NCBI RefSeq assembly: GCF_001273775.1 | Contig: NZ_CP011801.1 | Location: forward strand, 3,822,001 to 3,886,000 | Direction of reading: 5' to 3' | DNA length: 64,000 nt | From: Nitrospira moscoviensis | Lineage (GTDB): Bacteria > Nitrospirota > Nitrospiria > Nitrospirales > Nitrospiraceae | Shown here: positions 35,564-43,074 of the stretch, piece by piece | Position numbering within the stretch: the first letter of the stretch is position 1 | Layout: every line of letters starts with the position of its first letter | Notes under the pieces: generated by a model | What the model saw: only the letters and a program-made list of their open reading frames with translations | What the model was told of the DNA's origin: nothing | The model's database searches: none | Position numbers and translations under genes: made by a program

Positions 35564-36733
35564 GTGGAGGAATGGAGACGCGTACTGGCCGACAGCATCG
35601 TCAAGCCCAAGGACTTGGCGGAACGGTTCGGGCTGGACGAGAAGGAGATCGAAGCCATCGTCGGCCCCTACCCCATGCGCATCACGCCTACGGTGCTCGG
35701 GACGATCAAAGAAAAGGGCGACGCCATCTGGAAGCAGGTGGTGCCGGAGACGATCGAGTTGGACGATCTCGATGCCGAGGACGACCCGCTCGAAGAAGAC
35801 ATGATGAGCCCGGTCCCGCACCTGGTCCACCGGTACCCGGACCGCGTGCTCCTCATGGTGACGAACCAATGTCCGATCTACTGCCGGTTCTGCACCAGGA
35901 AACGGCTGGTCGGCAAGCCGGGCTTCCTCAAGAAGGGGGAGCTCGATCGGGCGATCACCTATCTGCGGCAGCATCCGGAAGTCCGAGATGTCATCCTCTC
36001 GGGCGGCGATCCGCTGCTGCTGCCTGACCATCTGCTGGAGCGCGTCCTCAAGGCGTTGCGCACGATTCCCCATTTGGAGATCATCCGCATCGGCTCCCGC
36101 GTCCCCGGCACGCTGCCGGAACGGATCACGCCGAAGCTCTGCGAGATGATCAAGAAATACCACCCGCTCTATATGAACCTGCATTTCAACCATCCGGACG
36201 AGCTCACGCCGGCCGTCAAGGCGGCCTGCGGCCTGCTCGCCGATGCCGGGGTGCCGCTCGGAGCCCAAACCGTGCTGCTCAAGGGCGTGAACGACGACCC
36301 GGAGATCATGAAACGCCTCGTGCATCAGTTGCTGCTCGCCCGGGTCAAGCCCTACTATCTGTACCAAGCCGATCTCACCAAAGGCACGAACCATTTCCGA
36401 ACGACCGTGGAGACGGGGCTCGCCATCATCAAGGCGCTCCAAGGCCACACCAGCGGCATGGCGGTTCCGCATTTTGTGATCGATGCGCCGGGCGGAGGCG
36501 GCAAGATTCCGCTCTTGCCGGGCGAGTACCTCGTCAACTTGGACGAAGACGGCGCGATGCTGCGGAACTACGAGAACAAGACCTTCCACTATCCGCAACC
36601 GTCCCTCACCCCCACCCTCGCTCCTGGAGGGAGAGGAGAGGCCGAAGGGGCGCGCCGCGAGTTGCCCATGGTCGGCGCCCCGTCGTCTTGGGGGGCCTGT
36701 GCGAACGGCGACGGAGGATTGGGCGACCTGTGA
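35564..36733 (+). CDS. kamA: Lysine 2,3-aminomutase family radical SAM protein
   Basis: A radical SAM/PLP enzyme, likely converting L-lysine to beta-lysine. The cluster motif is CPIYCRFC (C103, C107, C110), followed by RKRLVG; SGGDPLLL binds SAM and the PLP-lysine is in the C-terminal PHFVIDAPGGGGKIP region. The start is GTG with AAGGAG upstream. The core ends near 345; the last 40 residues (PSLTPTLAPGGRGEAEG and beyond) look like a translated intergenic repeat extending the reading frame. The stop overlaps the dCTP deaminase start (GTGA). EpmB-like EF-P modification is less likely because the protein carries no genX neighbour. Confidence 0.88.
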   Translation: MEEWRRVLADSIVKPKDLAERFGLDEKEIEAIVGPYPMRITPTVLGTIKEKGDAIWKQVVPETIELDDLDAEDDPLEEDMMSPVPHLVHRYPDRVLLMVTNQCPIYCRFCTRKRLVGKPGFLKKGELDRAITYLRQHPEVRDVILSGGDPLLLPDHLLERVLKALRTIPHLEIIRIGSRVPGTLPERITPKLCEMIKKYHPLYMNLHFNHPDELTPAVKAACGLLADAGVPLGAQTVLLKGVNDDPEIMKRLVHQLLLARVKPYYLYQADLTKGTNHFRTTVETGLAIIKALQGHTSGMAVPHFVIDAPGGGGKIPLLPGEYLVNLDEDGAMLRNYENKTFHYPQPSLTPTLAPGGRGEAEGARRELPMVGAPSSWGACANGDGGLGDL

Positions 36734-37884
36734 GCCGACGCGCGACGGACGGGATTCTTCCCTATCAAGACATCACGCGGTTGATCGCGGGCGGCGCCAT
36801 CCGTGCGACACCGGCCATTGAAGATCGGCAGATCCAGCCGGCCAGCCTGGATCTCCGTCTCGGGCGCAAGGCCTACCGACTGATCAGCAGCTTCCTGCCG
36901 GAACTGTCCCCCATCTCCTCGCGGCTCAACGTGCTGGATTTTTATCAGTCCGACCTCGTGATGTACGAGATGGATCTGACCGACGGCGCCATCCTCGAAA
37001 AGGGCCACGTCTATCTTGTCCCGTTGCTGGAACAGTTAAACCTTTCGAAGACCCTGCGCGCCAGAGCCAACCCGAAAAGTACCACGGGCCGTCTGGACGT
37101 GTTCACTCGCGTCGTGACGGATCTGAATGCGGGCTTCGACGAAATCCGCGCCGGCTACCGGGGCCCGCTGTTCCTGGAAGTGGTCCCCCGCTCGTTTGCC
37201 ATCAAAGTGCGCACCGGGCAATCGCTGAACCAAATCCGGTTTATCCGCGGAGAGGCCACGGTGTCGGACCGCGACCTCCAGCGACTGCATCAAAAAACCC
37301 CGCTGCTGTATCACAATGTGCCGGCGAAGAAGATCTTGGGCCAGCGGGAGTTTCGCGCGGACCGCGGCCTGTTTCTGCGCATCGATTTGAAGGGCGAGGA
37401 CCGGACCGACTCCCGCATCATCGGCTACCGAGCGAAGAAGAACAGTCATGTGATCGACCTGGCGAAGGTCGGCTACTATGCCGCCGCCGACTTTTGGGAG
37501 CCGCTCCATCGGCACCGGCAGGACAGCCTGTTGCTGGAGCCGGAAGAGTTCTACATTCTCGCGTCGAAAGAGCGCATCCGCGTGCCGGCGGGATACGCGG
37601 CCGAGATGGTGGCCTATGAAGCGGCCTGCGGCGAGTTGCGCACACACTATGCCGGCTTCTTCGACCCCGGATTCGGCTATGGGACGGCCGGAGAAATCCA
37701 CGGCACCCAGGTCGTCCTGGAAGTACGGCCGCACGACGTGCCGTTCCTGATTCACGACGGGCAGACGTTTTTCAAGGTTGTCTACGACCGCATGCTCGAC
37801 GTACCATCTCAACTGTATGGCGCCACATTGGGATCGTCCTACCAGCGGCAGGCGCTGACCCTGAGCAAACATTTCAAGACATGA
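36730..37884 (+). CDS. dcd: Large dCTP deaminase (2'-deoxycytidine 5'-triphosphate deaminase)
   Basis: This 384-residue protein is about twice the usual Dcd length (about 190), with two dUTPase-like trimeric folds in tandem. Half 1 has IQPASLDLRLG, RANPKSTTGRLDVFTRV and RSFAIKVRTGQSLNQIRF. Half 2 has HVIDLAKVGYYAAADFWEP and GFFDPGFGYGTAGEIHGTQ. It deaminates dCTP to dUTP in pyrimidine synthesis; tandem forms occur in alphaproteobacteria and others. The GTG start lies in the kamA stop codon (GTGA) with GGAGG 12 bases upstream. Confidence 0.86.
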   Translation: MSRRATDGILPYQDITRLIAGGAIRATPAIEDRQIQPASLDLRLGRKAYRLISSFLPELSPISSRLNVLDFYQSDLVMYEMDLTDGAILEKGHVYLVPLLEQLNLSKTLRARANPKSTTGRLDVFTRVVTDLNAGFDEIRAGYRGPLFLEVVPRSFAIKVRTGQSLNQIRFIRGEATVSDRDLQRLHQKTPLLYHNVPAKKILGQREFRADRGLFLRIDLKGEDRTDSRIIGYRAKKNSHVIDLAKVGYYAAADFWEPLHRHRQDSLLLEPEEFYILASKERIRVPAGYAAEMVAYEAACGELRTHYAGFFDPGFGYGTAGEIHGTQVVLEVRPHDVPFLIHDGQTFFKVVYDRMLDVPSQLYGATLGSSYQRQALTLSKHFKT

Positions 37885-37923
37885 AACGGTCAACGGCAAG
37901 AGATCATAAAGGCCTATGGCTCG

Positions 37924-37955
37924 CCCATTGACCGATGACCATTGCCCAATGACTG
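37924..37955. repeat. Heptamer array, family A copy 3
   Basis: Units CATTGAC, CGATGAC, CATTGCC, CAATGAC fill the gap between dcd and the next membrane protein gene. Confidence 0.6.
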
Positions 37956-37967
37956 CATTCTAACCCC

Positions 37968-38366
37968 ATGCCCACCGACCTCCCTTCCAAAGACCCGTCG
38001 GAACGTCCGAGGCCGCGTCCGTCCGAGGACGATGCGGGCGCCGATAAGCAGTTGAGCGTGGCCGGCATGATGACCGGCACGGCGCTCATGTTCATCGGCT
38101 TTCTGAACGTCTTCCTGTCCATCAGCGGCGGGTTCGAAATCAACGTCGTGCCGCTGTTGATTTATTTCGGCGGCTTGGCCGTGTGGGCCAACGCCGTGAT
38201 CGAGAATCCGACCCTGCGGTACAGCATCATGACGGCCGCCATCGCCTTGGCCTTGGGCTTCTTTCATTATGGCGAAGTCCTCTTTTGGCACAAGCAGGTC
38301 GTCTTCTGGTCGACCGTCGTCGTCGTGATGTACTTCATGTTCCGCGAGCCGAAGAAGCCGGCGTAA
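37968..38366 (+). CDS. Hypothetical multi-pass membrane protein
   Basis: The 132 residues start with a Pro/Arg/Asp-rich cytoplasmic stretch (about 1-28), followed by three to four hydrophobic segments (about 30-52, 58-74, 84-104 and 110-125) and a short basic C-terminus. No family is recognised. It is 25 bases ahead of the glycosyltransferase pair and may belong to that unit. Confidence 0.6.
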   Translation: MPTDLPSKDPSERPRPRPSEDDAGADKQLSVAGMMTGTALMFIGFLNVFLSISGGFEINVVPLLIYFGGLAVWANAVIENPTLRYSIMTAAIALALGFFHYGEVLFWHKQVVFWSTVVVVMYFMFREPKKPA

Positions 38367-38390
38367 GCTCTGGGTGGCCGTCCTGCCACG

Positions 38391-39083
38391 ATGACGATTT
38401 CTGTCATCATTCCAGTATTCAACGAAGAACCCATCCTCGCGCACCGGCTCGCCCACACCTCCGCTCTCGGCTTTGATGAAATCATCGTCGTAGACGGCGG
38501 CAGCTGCGACCGCAGCGCCCGGATTGCGGAGGCCTGGTGCGCGCGGGTTTCCAACGCGAAGCTCGTGTCCGCGGCGCGCGGTCGCGCGCGACAGATGAAC
38601 GCAGGCGTGAAAGCCGGCCGCGGCGACGTGCTGCTCTTTCTGCATGCCGACAGTGAGCTGCCCGCCGATGCGCGGGATGTCATTGAACGGGCCCTCGCGG
38701 ACGGGCAAGTGGTCGGCGGCCGCTTCGACGTGCGCTTTGACTCTTCATCGCCCTGGGCCTGGACCGTCAGCCGTCTGATGAACCTCCGGTCGCGATGGAG
38801 CGGCATCGCGACGGGCGACCACGCCCTCTTCGTGCGCCGTGCGACCTTCGATCGGTTGGGCGGGTTCGCCGATGTCCCGCTGATGGAAGATATCGAGTTC
38901 AGCCGGCGGCTCAAACGGGCCGGACGGTCGGTCGCGTTGCGGGACACCGTCGTGACCTCGTTCCGGCGTTGGGAGCGACAGGGCCCCCTCAGGACGATCC
39001 TCTTGATGTGGTGCCTGCGCTTCCTGTATTGGATGGGAGTGAGCCCGATACACCTCGACCGCTGGTACCGCGTCGTTCGATGA
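38391..39083 (+). CDS. Glycosyltransferase family 2, TIGR04283 type
   Basis: The 230-residue GT-A fold protein starts ISVIIPVFNEE, then IVVDGGSCDRSA, GRARQMNAG, LLFLHADSELP (the metal-binding DxD-like site) and GGFADVPLMEDIEFSRRLKR, all typical of the TIGR04283 glycosyltransferases. A C-terminal hydrophobic stretch (about 200-220) may anchor it. Its stop overlaps the ATG of the next gene (ATGA), and that gene is the usual TIGR04282 partner. Confidence 0.85.
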   Translation: MTISVIIPVFNEEPILAHRLAHTSALGFDEIIVVDGGSCDRSARIAEAWCARVSNAKLVSAARGRARQMNAGVKAGRGDVLLFLHADSELPADARDVIERALADGQVVGGRFDVRFDSSSPWAWTVSRLMNLRSRWSGIATGDHALFVRRATFDRLGGFADVPLMEDIEFSRRLKRAGRSVALRDTVVTSFRRWERQGPLRTILLMWCLRFLYWMGVSPIHLDRWYRVVR

Positions 39084-39832
39084 CTTCCCCTCGCCCCTCA
39101 CCCCGCACTCCTCACCGATCGGCCCTCATCATCTTCGCCAAAGCGCCGATCCCCGGTCAGGTGAAGACGCGGCTCTGTCCGCCGCTCACTCCCGATGAAG
39201 CGGCGACGTTGCACGGCAGCTTCGTGCTCGATACGGTCGAGCGGTCCAAGGCGGCCATCGCGAAATTCAAACTGCCGCTCGATCGCTATCTATCCTGCGC
39301 GCCTTCCTCGGCACATGTGTTCTTCAAGATTCTGGAGGAACGGCACGGCGTCACGCTCATCGACCAGATCGGCGAAGACATCGGCATGCGCATGCACCAT
39401 TCGTTCGACAACCTGCTTTCGAAAGGCTATCAGCTGGTGCTGTTGATCGGAACCGACGTTCCTTCGCTGCCGCTCGAACATTACCAACAGGCCTTGGCCG
39501 TCCTCGGCTCCCACGATCTGGTCCTGGCCCCGGCGCTGGACGGCGGCTATTTTCTCATCGGACTGAAGCGGCCGGCGCCGGAGTTGTTCACCGGCATTCC
39601 CTGGTCCACCGATCGGGTCCTGTCTCGCACGCAAGAGAAAGCCGCCGCGCTCGGTTTGAAGACCGCCCTCCTGCCTCCCTGGCGGGATGTCGATACGATC
39701 GAGGATATCCAGGCCTTGATCGAAGCGAGCGCCGCCGATGCCGCACGACCGAAAAAGGATCACGTCTTTTCGAGCCGGACGTCCGGCGCGCTGCAACTGA
39801 TCGCCAAACGGCTCAAGACCAGAACATCATGA
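39080..39832 (+). CDS. TIGR04282 family arsenosugar-biosynthesis-type glycosyltransferase
   Basis: The 250-residue protein is a nucleotide-diphospho-sugar transferase-like fold: LIIFAKAPIPGQVKTRL (15-31) is the N-terminal signature, LIGTDVPSLPLEHYQQA the acidic site and LAPALDGGYFLIGLK the substrate loop. The family is named for arsenosugar genes, but here no arsenic methylase is nearby, so the link is only by family. It is coupled to the TIGR04283 gene by an ATGA overlap. Confidence 0.85.
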   Translation: MTSPRPSPRTPHRSALIIFAKAPIPGQVKTRLCPPLTPDEAATLHGSFVLDTVERSKAAIAKFKLPLDRYLSCAPSSAHVFFKILEERHGVTLIDQIGEDIGMRMHHSFDNLLSKGYQLVLLIGTDVPSLPLEHYQQALAVLGSHDLVLAPALDGGYFLIGLKRPAPELFTGIPWSTDRVLSRTQEKAAALGLKTALLPPWRDVDTIEDIQALIEASAADAARPKKDHVFSSRTSGALQLIAKRLKTRTS

Positions 39833-39853
39833 CGAGACGTAAGGGGACCCATC

Positions 39854-40588
39854 ATGCATGACCACGTGGCGGTGATCACCGGCGGAGCAAAAGGCATCGG
39901 CAGGGGCATCGCCCTCGATCTGGCGGCCCGGCAGTGGAAGATCGCCATCTGTTATCGCACGAGCGAAGCCGCGGCTCAGCAGACGGCCCGGGCGATTACC
40001 GAACGGGGCGGCGAAGCCCTGGCCGTCCGCTGCGACGTCGGGGATCCCATCGCGGCCAAGCAGTTTGTGGCGCAGGTGGAACACACCTGGGGCAGGATCG
40101 ACGTGTTGATCAACGGCGCAGGGCCCTATCATCGGGTGAACCTCTTTGAAGAGACGGTCCAAGGCTGGAACGAGATGTTCGACGGCAATCTGCATCCCAT
40201 CTTTTATCTCGCCCAAGCGGCGGCGCCGGGCATGAAAGCGCGCAAGTACGGCCGGATCATCACCTTCAGCATGGCAAACGCGGACCAGATGGTCTCGCAG
40301 CCCGACGTCACGGCCCACTACATCGCCAAAGCCGGCGTGCTGATTCTCACCCGCACGCTCGCGAAGCTGCTCGCCCCACACGGCATTACCGTAAACGCCG
40401 TCTCCCCCGGCTTCATCGACTCCGGCAGCGCCCCGCCGGAAGAGCTGGCCGGCATGGCCAAGCGAATTCCCGCCGGCTATATCGGAACAGTCGATGATAC
40501 GGTCGCCGCGGTGCGCTATCTGTTGAGCGACGAAGCCCGGTACGTGAACGGGGCGAACATTCAAATCAGCGGGGCGTGGGGGATATGA
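39854..40588 (+). CDS. Short-chain dehydrogenase/reductase family protein with atypical active site
   Basis: This 244-residue SDR has the dinucleotide-binding GGAKGIGRG (10-18), LINGAG (85-90) and the C-terminal VNAVSPGFIDSG and NGANIQISG. In place of the canonical YxxxK, the sequence reads HYIAK (155-159): Lys159 has His four residues before it and Tyr156 three before. The usual catalytic Ser region (ISS) reads TFSM. So catalysis may be altered or lost. It resembles FabG and related reductases. AAGGGG lies before the ATG. Confidence 0.83.
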   Translation: MHDHVAVITGGAKGIGRGIALDLAARQWKIAICYRTSEAAAQQTARAITERGGEALAVRCDVGDPIAAKQFVAQVEHTWGRIDVLINGAGPYHRVNLFEETVQGWNEMFDGNLHPIFYLAQAAAPGMKARKYGRIITFSMANADQMVSQPDVTAHYIAKAGVLILTRTLAKLLAPHGITVNAVSPGFIDSGSAPPEELAGMAKRIPAGYIGTVDDTVAAVRYLLSDEARYVNGANIQISGAWGI

Positions 40589-40595
40589 GGGGCAG

Positions 40596-40711
40596 AGGTG
40601 ATAGGGGTGGTTTCAATGCTCGCCGCCCGCGCGCCAAGAAGCTGATGAGAATTTCGACATGAGGGGCGGCGCTCGGTCAATGCGCGCAGTATGAAACCAC
40701 CCCTATCACCT
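40596..40711. repeat. Perfect 20-bp inverted repeat with 76-base loop
   Basis: AGGTGATAGGGGTGGTTTCA (40596-40615) and its exact reverse complement (40692-40711) flank a GC-rich loop that also contains a partial inner stem (GCTCGCCGCC with GGCGGCGCTC). It fills the gap between the SDR and zinc-ribbon genes. It could be a small mobile-type element or a large terminator; it has no T-run. Confidence 0.75.
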
Positions 40712-40742
40712 CGCCCTGGTAGAGAGGGGGAAGGAGGACGGA

Positions 40743-41147
40743 ATGAAAACCGAGCAGGAACGCGAAGCCCATCGGCGCTTTGTCCAAGCTTTGCAGCACG
40801 AGCATCTCACCTGCGCCAAGCCGGGCTGCGGCGGGCCGATGGACGTGATAGACCACACGCCGCACAGCGCTCGCGTGAAAAGCTACGAAGCGACCTGCGA
40901 GCGTTGTCATACGGTCGAGAAGATCACAGGAAGGGAGGAGCACGCGCCGGCCTGGGATGTCGCCTCCATCACGATGATGGCGGAAATGCATCTCCTTCAC
41001 GAACAGCCAAGCTGCCCCTACGACGACACTCCCATCACCTTCATCTCCCTGCCCAATCCCCGCCGCAAAGCCCGCTACCGCCTCCAGTGTTACTATTGCG
41101 GCCGGCACACCGAAATGAACTGGCCGCCGCCGGAAGCAAAGCGGTAG
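40743..41147 (+). CDS. Zinc-ribbon-type hypothetical protein
   Basis: This 134-residue protein has three cysteine pairs: CAKPGC (24-29), CERC (about 52-55) and CYYC (about 117-120), plus C (about 92), consistent with two zinc ribbons. A strong AAGGAGG lies before the ATG. The function is unknown; it resembles small nucleic-acid-binding or chaperone-like zinc-ribbon proteins. It is flanked on both sides by inverted-repeat elements. Confidence 0.6.
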   Translation: MKTEQEREAHRRFVQALQHEHLTCAKPGCGGPMDVIDHTPHSARVKSYEATCERCHTVEKITGREEHAPAWDVASITMMAEMHLLHEQPSCPYDDTPITFISLPNPRRKARYRLQCYYCGRHTEMNWPPPEAKR

Positions 41148-41181
41148 CACCTTCTCATCCTCTCTCCCTATCTCTCTCCCT

Positions 41182-41381
41182 GCCGGCTGGAGGGGGCGAG
41201 CGTGGCGGAGCGCCATCGCTTCAATGCCGTGGAAGTAGCCGGAAGACTCAGCGCGTGACGGCATGGCAACGCTTCGTTGCAGCTTTAGAGGAGCGCGCGA
41301 TCAGGTCGCGACAGGATGTGATTGCCGTCAACCGTCCGGGCGCATGATGGCGCACCGCCACGCTCGCCCCCTCCAGCCGGC
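41182..41381. repeat. 200-bp element with 36-37 bp terminal inverted repeats
   Basis: The end at 41182-41218 (starting GCCGGCTGGAGGGGGCGAGC) pairs with 41345-41381 over 37 bases with two mismatches. The outer right end abuts the grxD stop codon and the left end lies 34 bases past the zinc-ribbon stop. There is no open frame of note inside. It is MITE-like or a bidirectional terminator between convergent genes. Confidence 0.7.
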
Positions 41382-41705
41382 TTACCTTCCGAACGCCTTC
41401 TTCAGCAGCGGCTCGATTTCGCCTTTGGCGGCCATCGGGTCAAGGATGTCGGTGTCGCCGTAAAACGTCCCGTCGATGAAGACCTTCGGCAGCGTCGGCC
41501 AATTGGTCATCTTGGTGAGCGCTTCCCGCTTGGCCGGTTGGGAGAGGACGTCGACGACCTCGTAGGGATAGCCGTACTTGTCGAAGAACTGCATCGTCTC
41601 GCGGGTGAACCCGCACATCGGCATCTGCTTGGTGCCTTTGCCGTAGATCAGGATTTTATGGGCTTTGACTTCTTTTTGGATTTCTTCTTCTATCGGGTCA
41701 GCCAT
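41382..41705 (-). CDS. grxD: Monothiol glutaredoxin
   Basis: This 107-residue Grx4-type protein binds [2Fe-2S] clusters and glutathione. The CGFT active-site motif is at 31-34 and the conserved WPTLPKVFIDGTFYGDTDIL follows. An AAGGAGG site lies before ATG. It sits 14 bases after a BolA gene; Grx-BolA pairs form mixed cluster complexes in iron sensing and Fe-S trafficking. The stop codon is directly next to the inverted-repeat element. Confidence 0.92.
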   Translation of the reverse strand: MADPIEEEIQKEVKAHKILIYGKGTKQMPMCGFTRETMQFFDKYGYPYEVVDVLSQPAKREALTKMTNWPTLPKVFIDGTFYGDTDILDPMAAKGEIEPLLKKAFGR

Positions 41706-41719
41706 CACCGGCCTCCTTT

Positions 41720-41959
41720 TTAGCGTTCTTCCGTCGTCCGCGCGGTCAACTCCAGCGCGTGAATCCGTCCGTCTTTCATCGGCGCATCGAGCGCCTGATA
41801 GATCATCCGGTGGCGGTCCAAAAGATTTTTCCCTTGAAACAGGTCGGACACGATCACCACCTTGAGATGATCCATCGTGCCGGTGCGATCCGTAACCGTG
41901 ACGACCGCATCCGGCAGGCTCTTGCGAATATAATCGGTCAACGCCTCGGGTGTAATCAC
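41720..41959 (-). CDS. BolA-family protein
   Basis: This 79-residue BolA/YrbA-type protein begins at GTG (VITPEALTDYIRKSLP) with GGAG 7 bases upstream. The class motif is in MDHLKVVIVSDLFQGKNLLDRHRMIYQAL with the cluster-ligand His (HR). It partners the downstream Grx4 gene. Minus-strand TTGCCT (42007-42012), 18 bases, TATTCT (41983-41988) is a weak promoter candidate for the pair. Confidence 0.86.
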   Translation of the reverse strand: MITPEALTDYIRKSLPDAVVTVTDRTGTMDHLKVVIVSDLFQGKNLLDRHRMIYQALDAPMKDGRIHALELTARTTEER

Positions 41960-42136
41960 GCGGTGGCTCCTGGTTGGTGTGGAGAATACCCCAGCCCAAA
42001 TTGGAAAGGCAATTCCGGGAAATACGGGCAATCCGTTGAATCACTTCTCATCCGCGCTGAATCAGTTTGGATAACAGGCACGACCGGGCTCCGCGTCCGC
42101 TGCCCCGCACCGTCCTGCCGATCATGCCCTAACCAC

Positions 42137-42344
42137 TGACCGTTCTTACTGCTCTTCCATTTCTTCCGCACCGGCACAGCGCTTGCTGAGACAAGAGGTC
42201 GAGGAGCAACGCGAAAGGACGTGGATATGTACTTCATCATGACCGTTCTTACTGCTCTTCCATTTCTTCCGCACCGGCACAGCGCTTGCTGAGACAAGAG
42301 GTCGAGGAGCAACGCGAAAGGACGTGGATATGTACTTCATCATG
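42137..42344 (+). repeat. Perfect tandem duplication, 103-bp unit
   Basis: The sequence 42137-42239 recurs without a mismatch at 42240-42342, with two further matching bases. Each copy holds the same GAAAGGACGTGGAT ribosome-binding region and ATG. Only the second copy continues into a hydrophobic peptide; the first runs into the repeat and gives a hybrid 21-residue frame (42227-42292). Zero divergence indicates a very recent duplication. Confidence 0.92.
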
Positions 42345-42404
42345 CTGTGCTGGGCCGCCGTGATTATCCTCGTCTCACTGGCCTTCATGCGCCGGCTGTG
42401 GTGA
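42330..42404 (+). CDS. 24-residue single-pass membrane peptide
   Basis: The peptide MYFIMLCWAAVIILVSLAFM followed by RRLW is one hydrophobic helix with a positively charged end, typical of small membrane peptides. A GAAAGGAC ribosome-binding site lies about 7 bases before ATG and is duplicated in the tandem repeat. It is far below usual gene-calling limits. The function is unknown; toxin, regulatory peptide or respiratory-complex subunit are possible. It lies between the bolA gene and a response regulator. Confidence 0.5.
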   Translation: MYFIMLCWAAVIILVSLAFMRRLW

Positions 42405-42450
42405 TCGCGTCGGATCGACACCGCCAGCGCCACACGCACTGGTGCAGACT

Positions 42451-42465
42451 CACCACCTGGTGGTG
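42451..42465. repeat. 15-bp palindrome CACCACCTGGTGGTG
   Basis: A perfect 7-1-7 palindrome with a second CCACCAC a few bases away lies 185 bases ahead of the response regulator gene. It may be an operator or a hairpin. Confidence 0.4.
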
Positions 42466-42639
42466 GTTATCCACCACGCAGCAGGGAGACAGGGAGATGG
42501 GCATCGAGCAACACATTGAAAAGACGCCGCGGCCGCCCCCTTACGCTTCGGCATAGGCCTTGCGCCTTGCGGGATGCAGGCGCCGCGATGGATCCAGAAA
42601 ACCTTCACATCCACAGTGCCGTCACCCAAGGAGGTCGCC

Positions 42640-43074
42640 ATGAGTGAATTCAAATCGGGCTTTTTCGTCGGAGGAGAATCCTGCAACGGACGCGTGCTCA
42701 TCGTGGACGACGAGGCGGACATCCGCAAGGTCGTCCGGATGACGCTCCAGAAAGCCGGCTACGAAGTGCTCGAAGCCGAAAACGGCGAGAAGGCCATCGA
42801 GGTGATCAATACGGGCGAGAATCGCCTGCTGCTCGACGTCATCATCTGCGACATCCGCATGCCGAAGGTGAACGGCATCGAAGCGATTGCCTATTTCCGC
42901 AAGAACTACCCCCGCGTGCCGTTGATCGTGCTCACGGGCTTTCCCGATACGGACATGGCGACCTCGCTGCTGCGCGAGGGCGTGCTGGATTATCTGGTGA
43001 AGCCGGTCGAAGGCGACAAACTGAAAGCCGCTGTCGCCCGCGCGATGGAACAGCGGGAATTGGCCCATCTGTGA
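42640..43074 (+). CDS. Single-domain response regulator
   Basis: The 144 residues are a receiver domain (about 18-140) with an N-terminal 17-residue tail. Acidic pair DDE is near 23-25, phospho-Asp in VIICDIRMP near 69, Thr in VLTGFP near 98, and Lys in VKPVEG near 121. No output domain is attached, so it acts by protein contact. A strong AAGGAGG precedes ATG. It is the first gene of a four-gene set that overlaps by 4, 4 and 52 bases. Confidence 0.9.
   Translation: MSEFKSGFFVGGESCNGRVLIVDDEADIRKVVRMTLQKAGYEVLEAENGEKAIEVINTGENRLLLDVIICDIRMPKVNGIEAIAYFRKNYPRVPLIVLTGFPDTDMATSLLREGVLDYLVKPVEGDKLKAAVARAMEQRELAHL

Noticed and set aside
40677..41264. 195-codon minus-strand frame opposite the zinc-ribbon gene
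   Set aside because: The opposite strand has a strong ribosome-binding site and cysteine pairs; this frame has neither.
42227..42292. 21-codon frame from the first copy of the tandem duplication
   Set aside because: It reads out of the duplicated start into the next repeat copy; most likely a by-product of the duplication.
42497..42556. 19-codon frame MGIEQHIEKTPRPPPYASA
   Set aside because: It has a GGGAG stretch directly next to the ATG, which is too close, and no sign of conservation or hydrophobic character.
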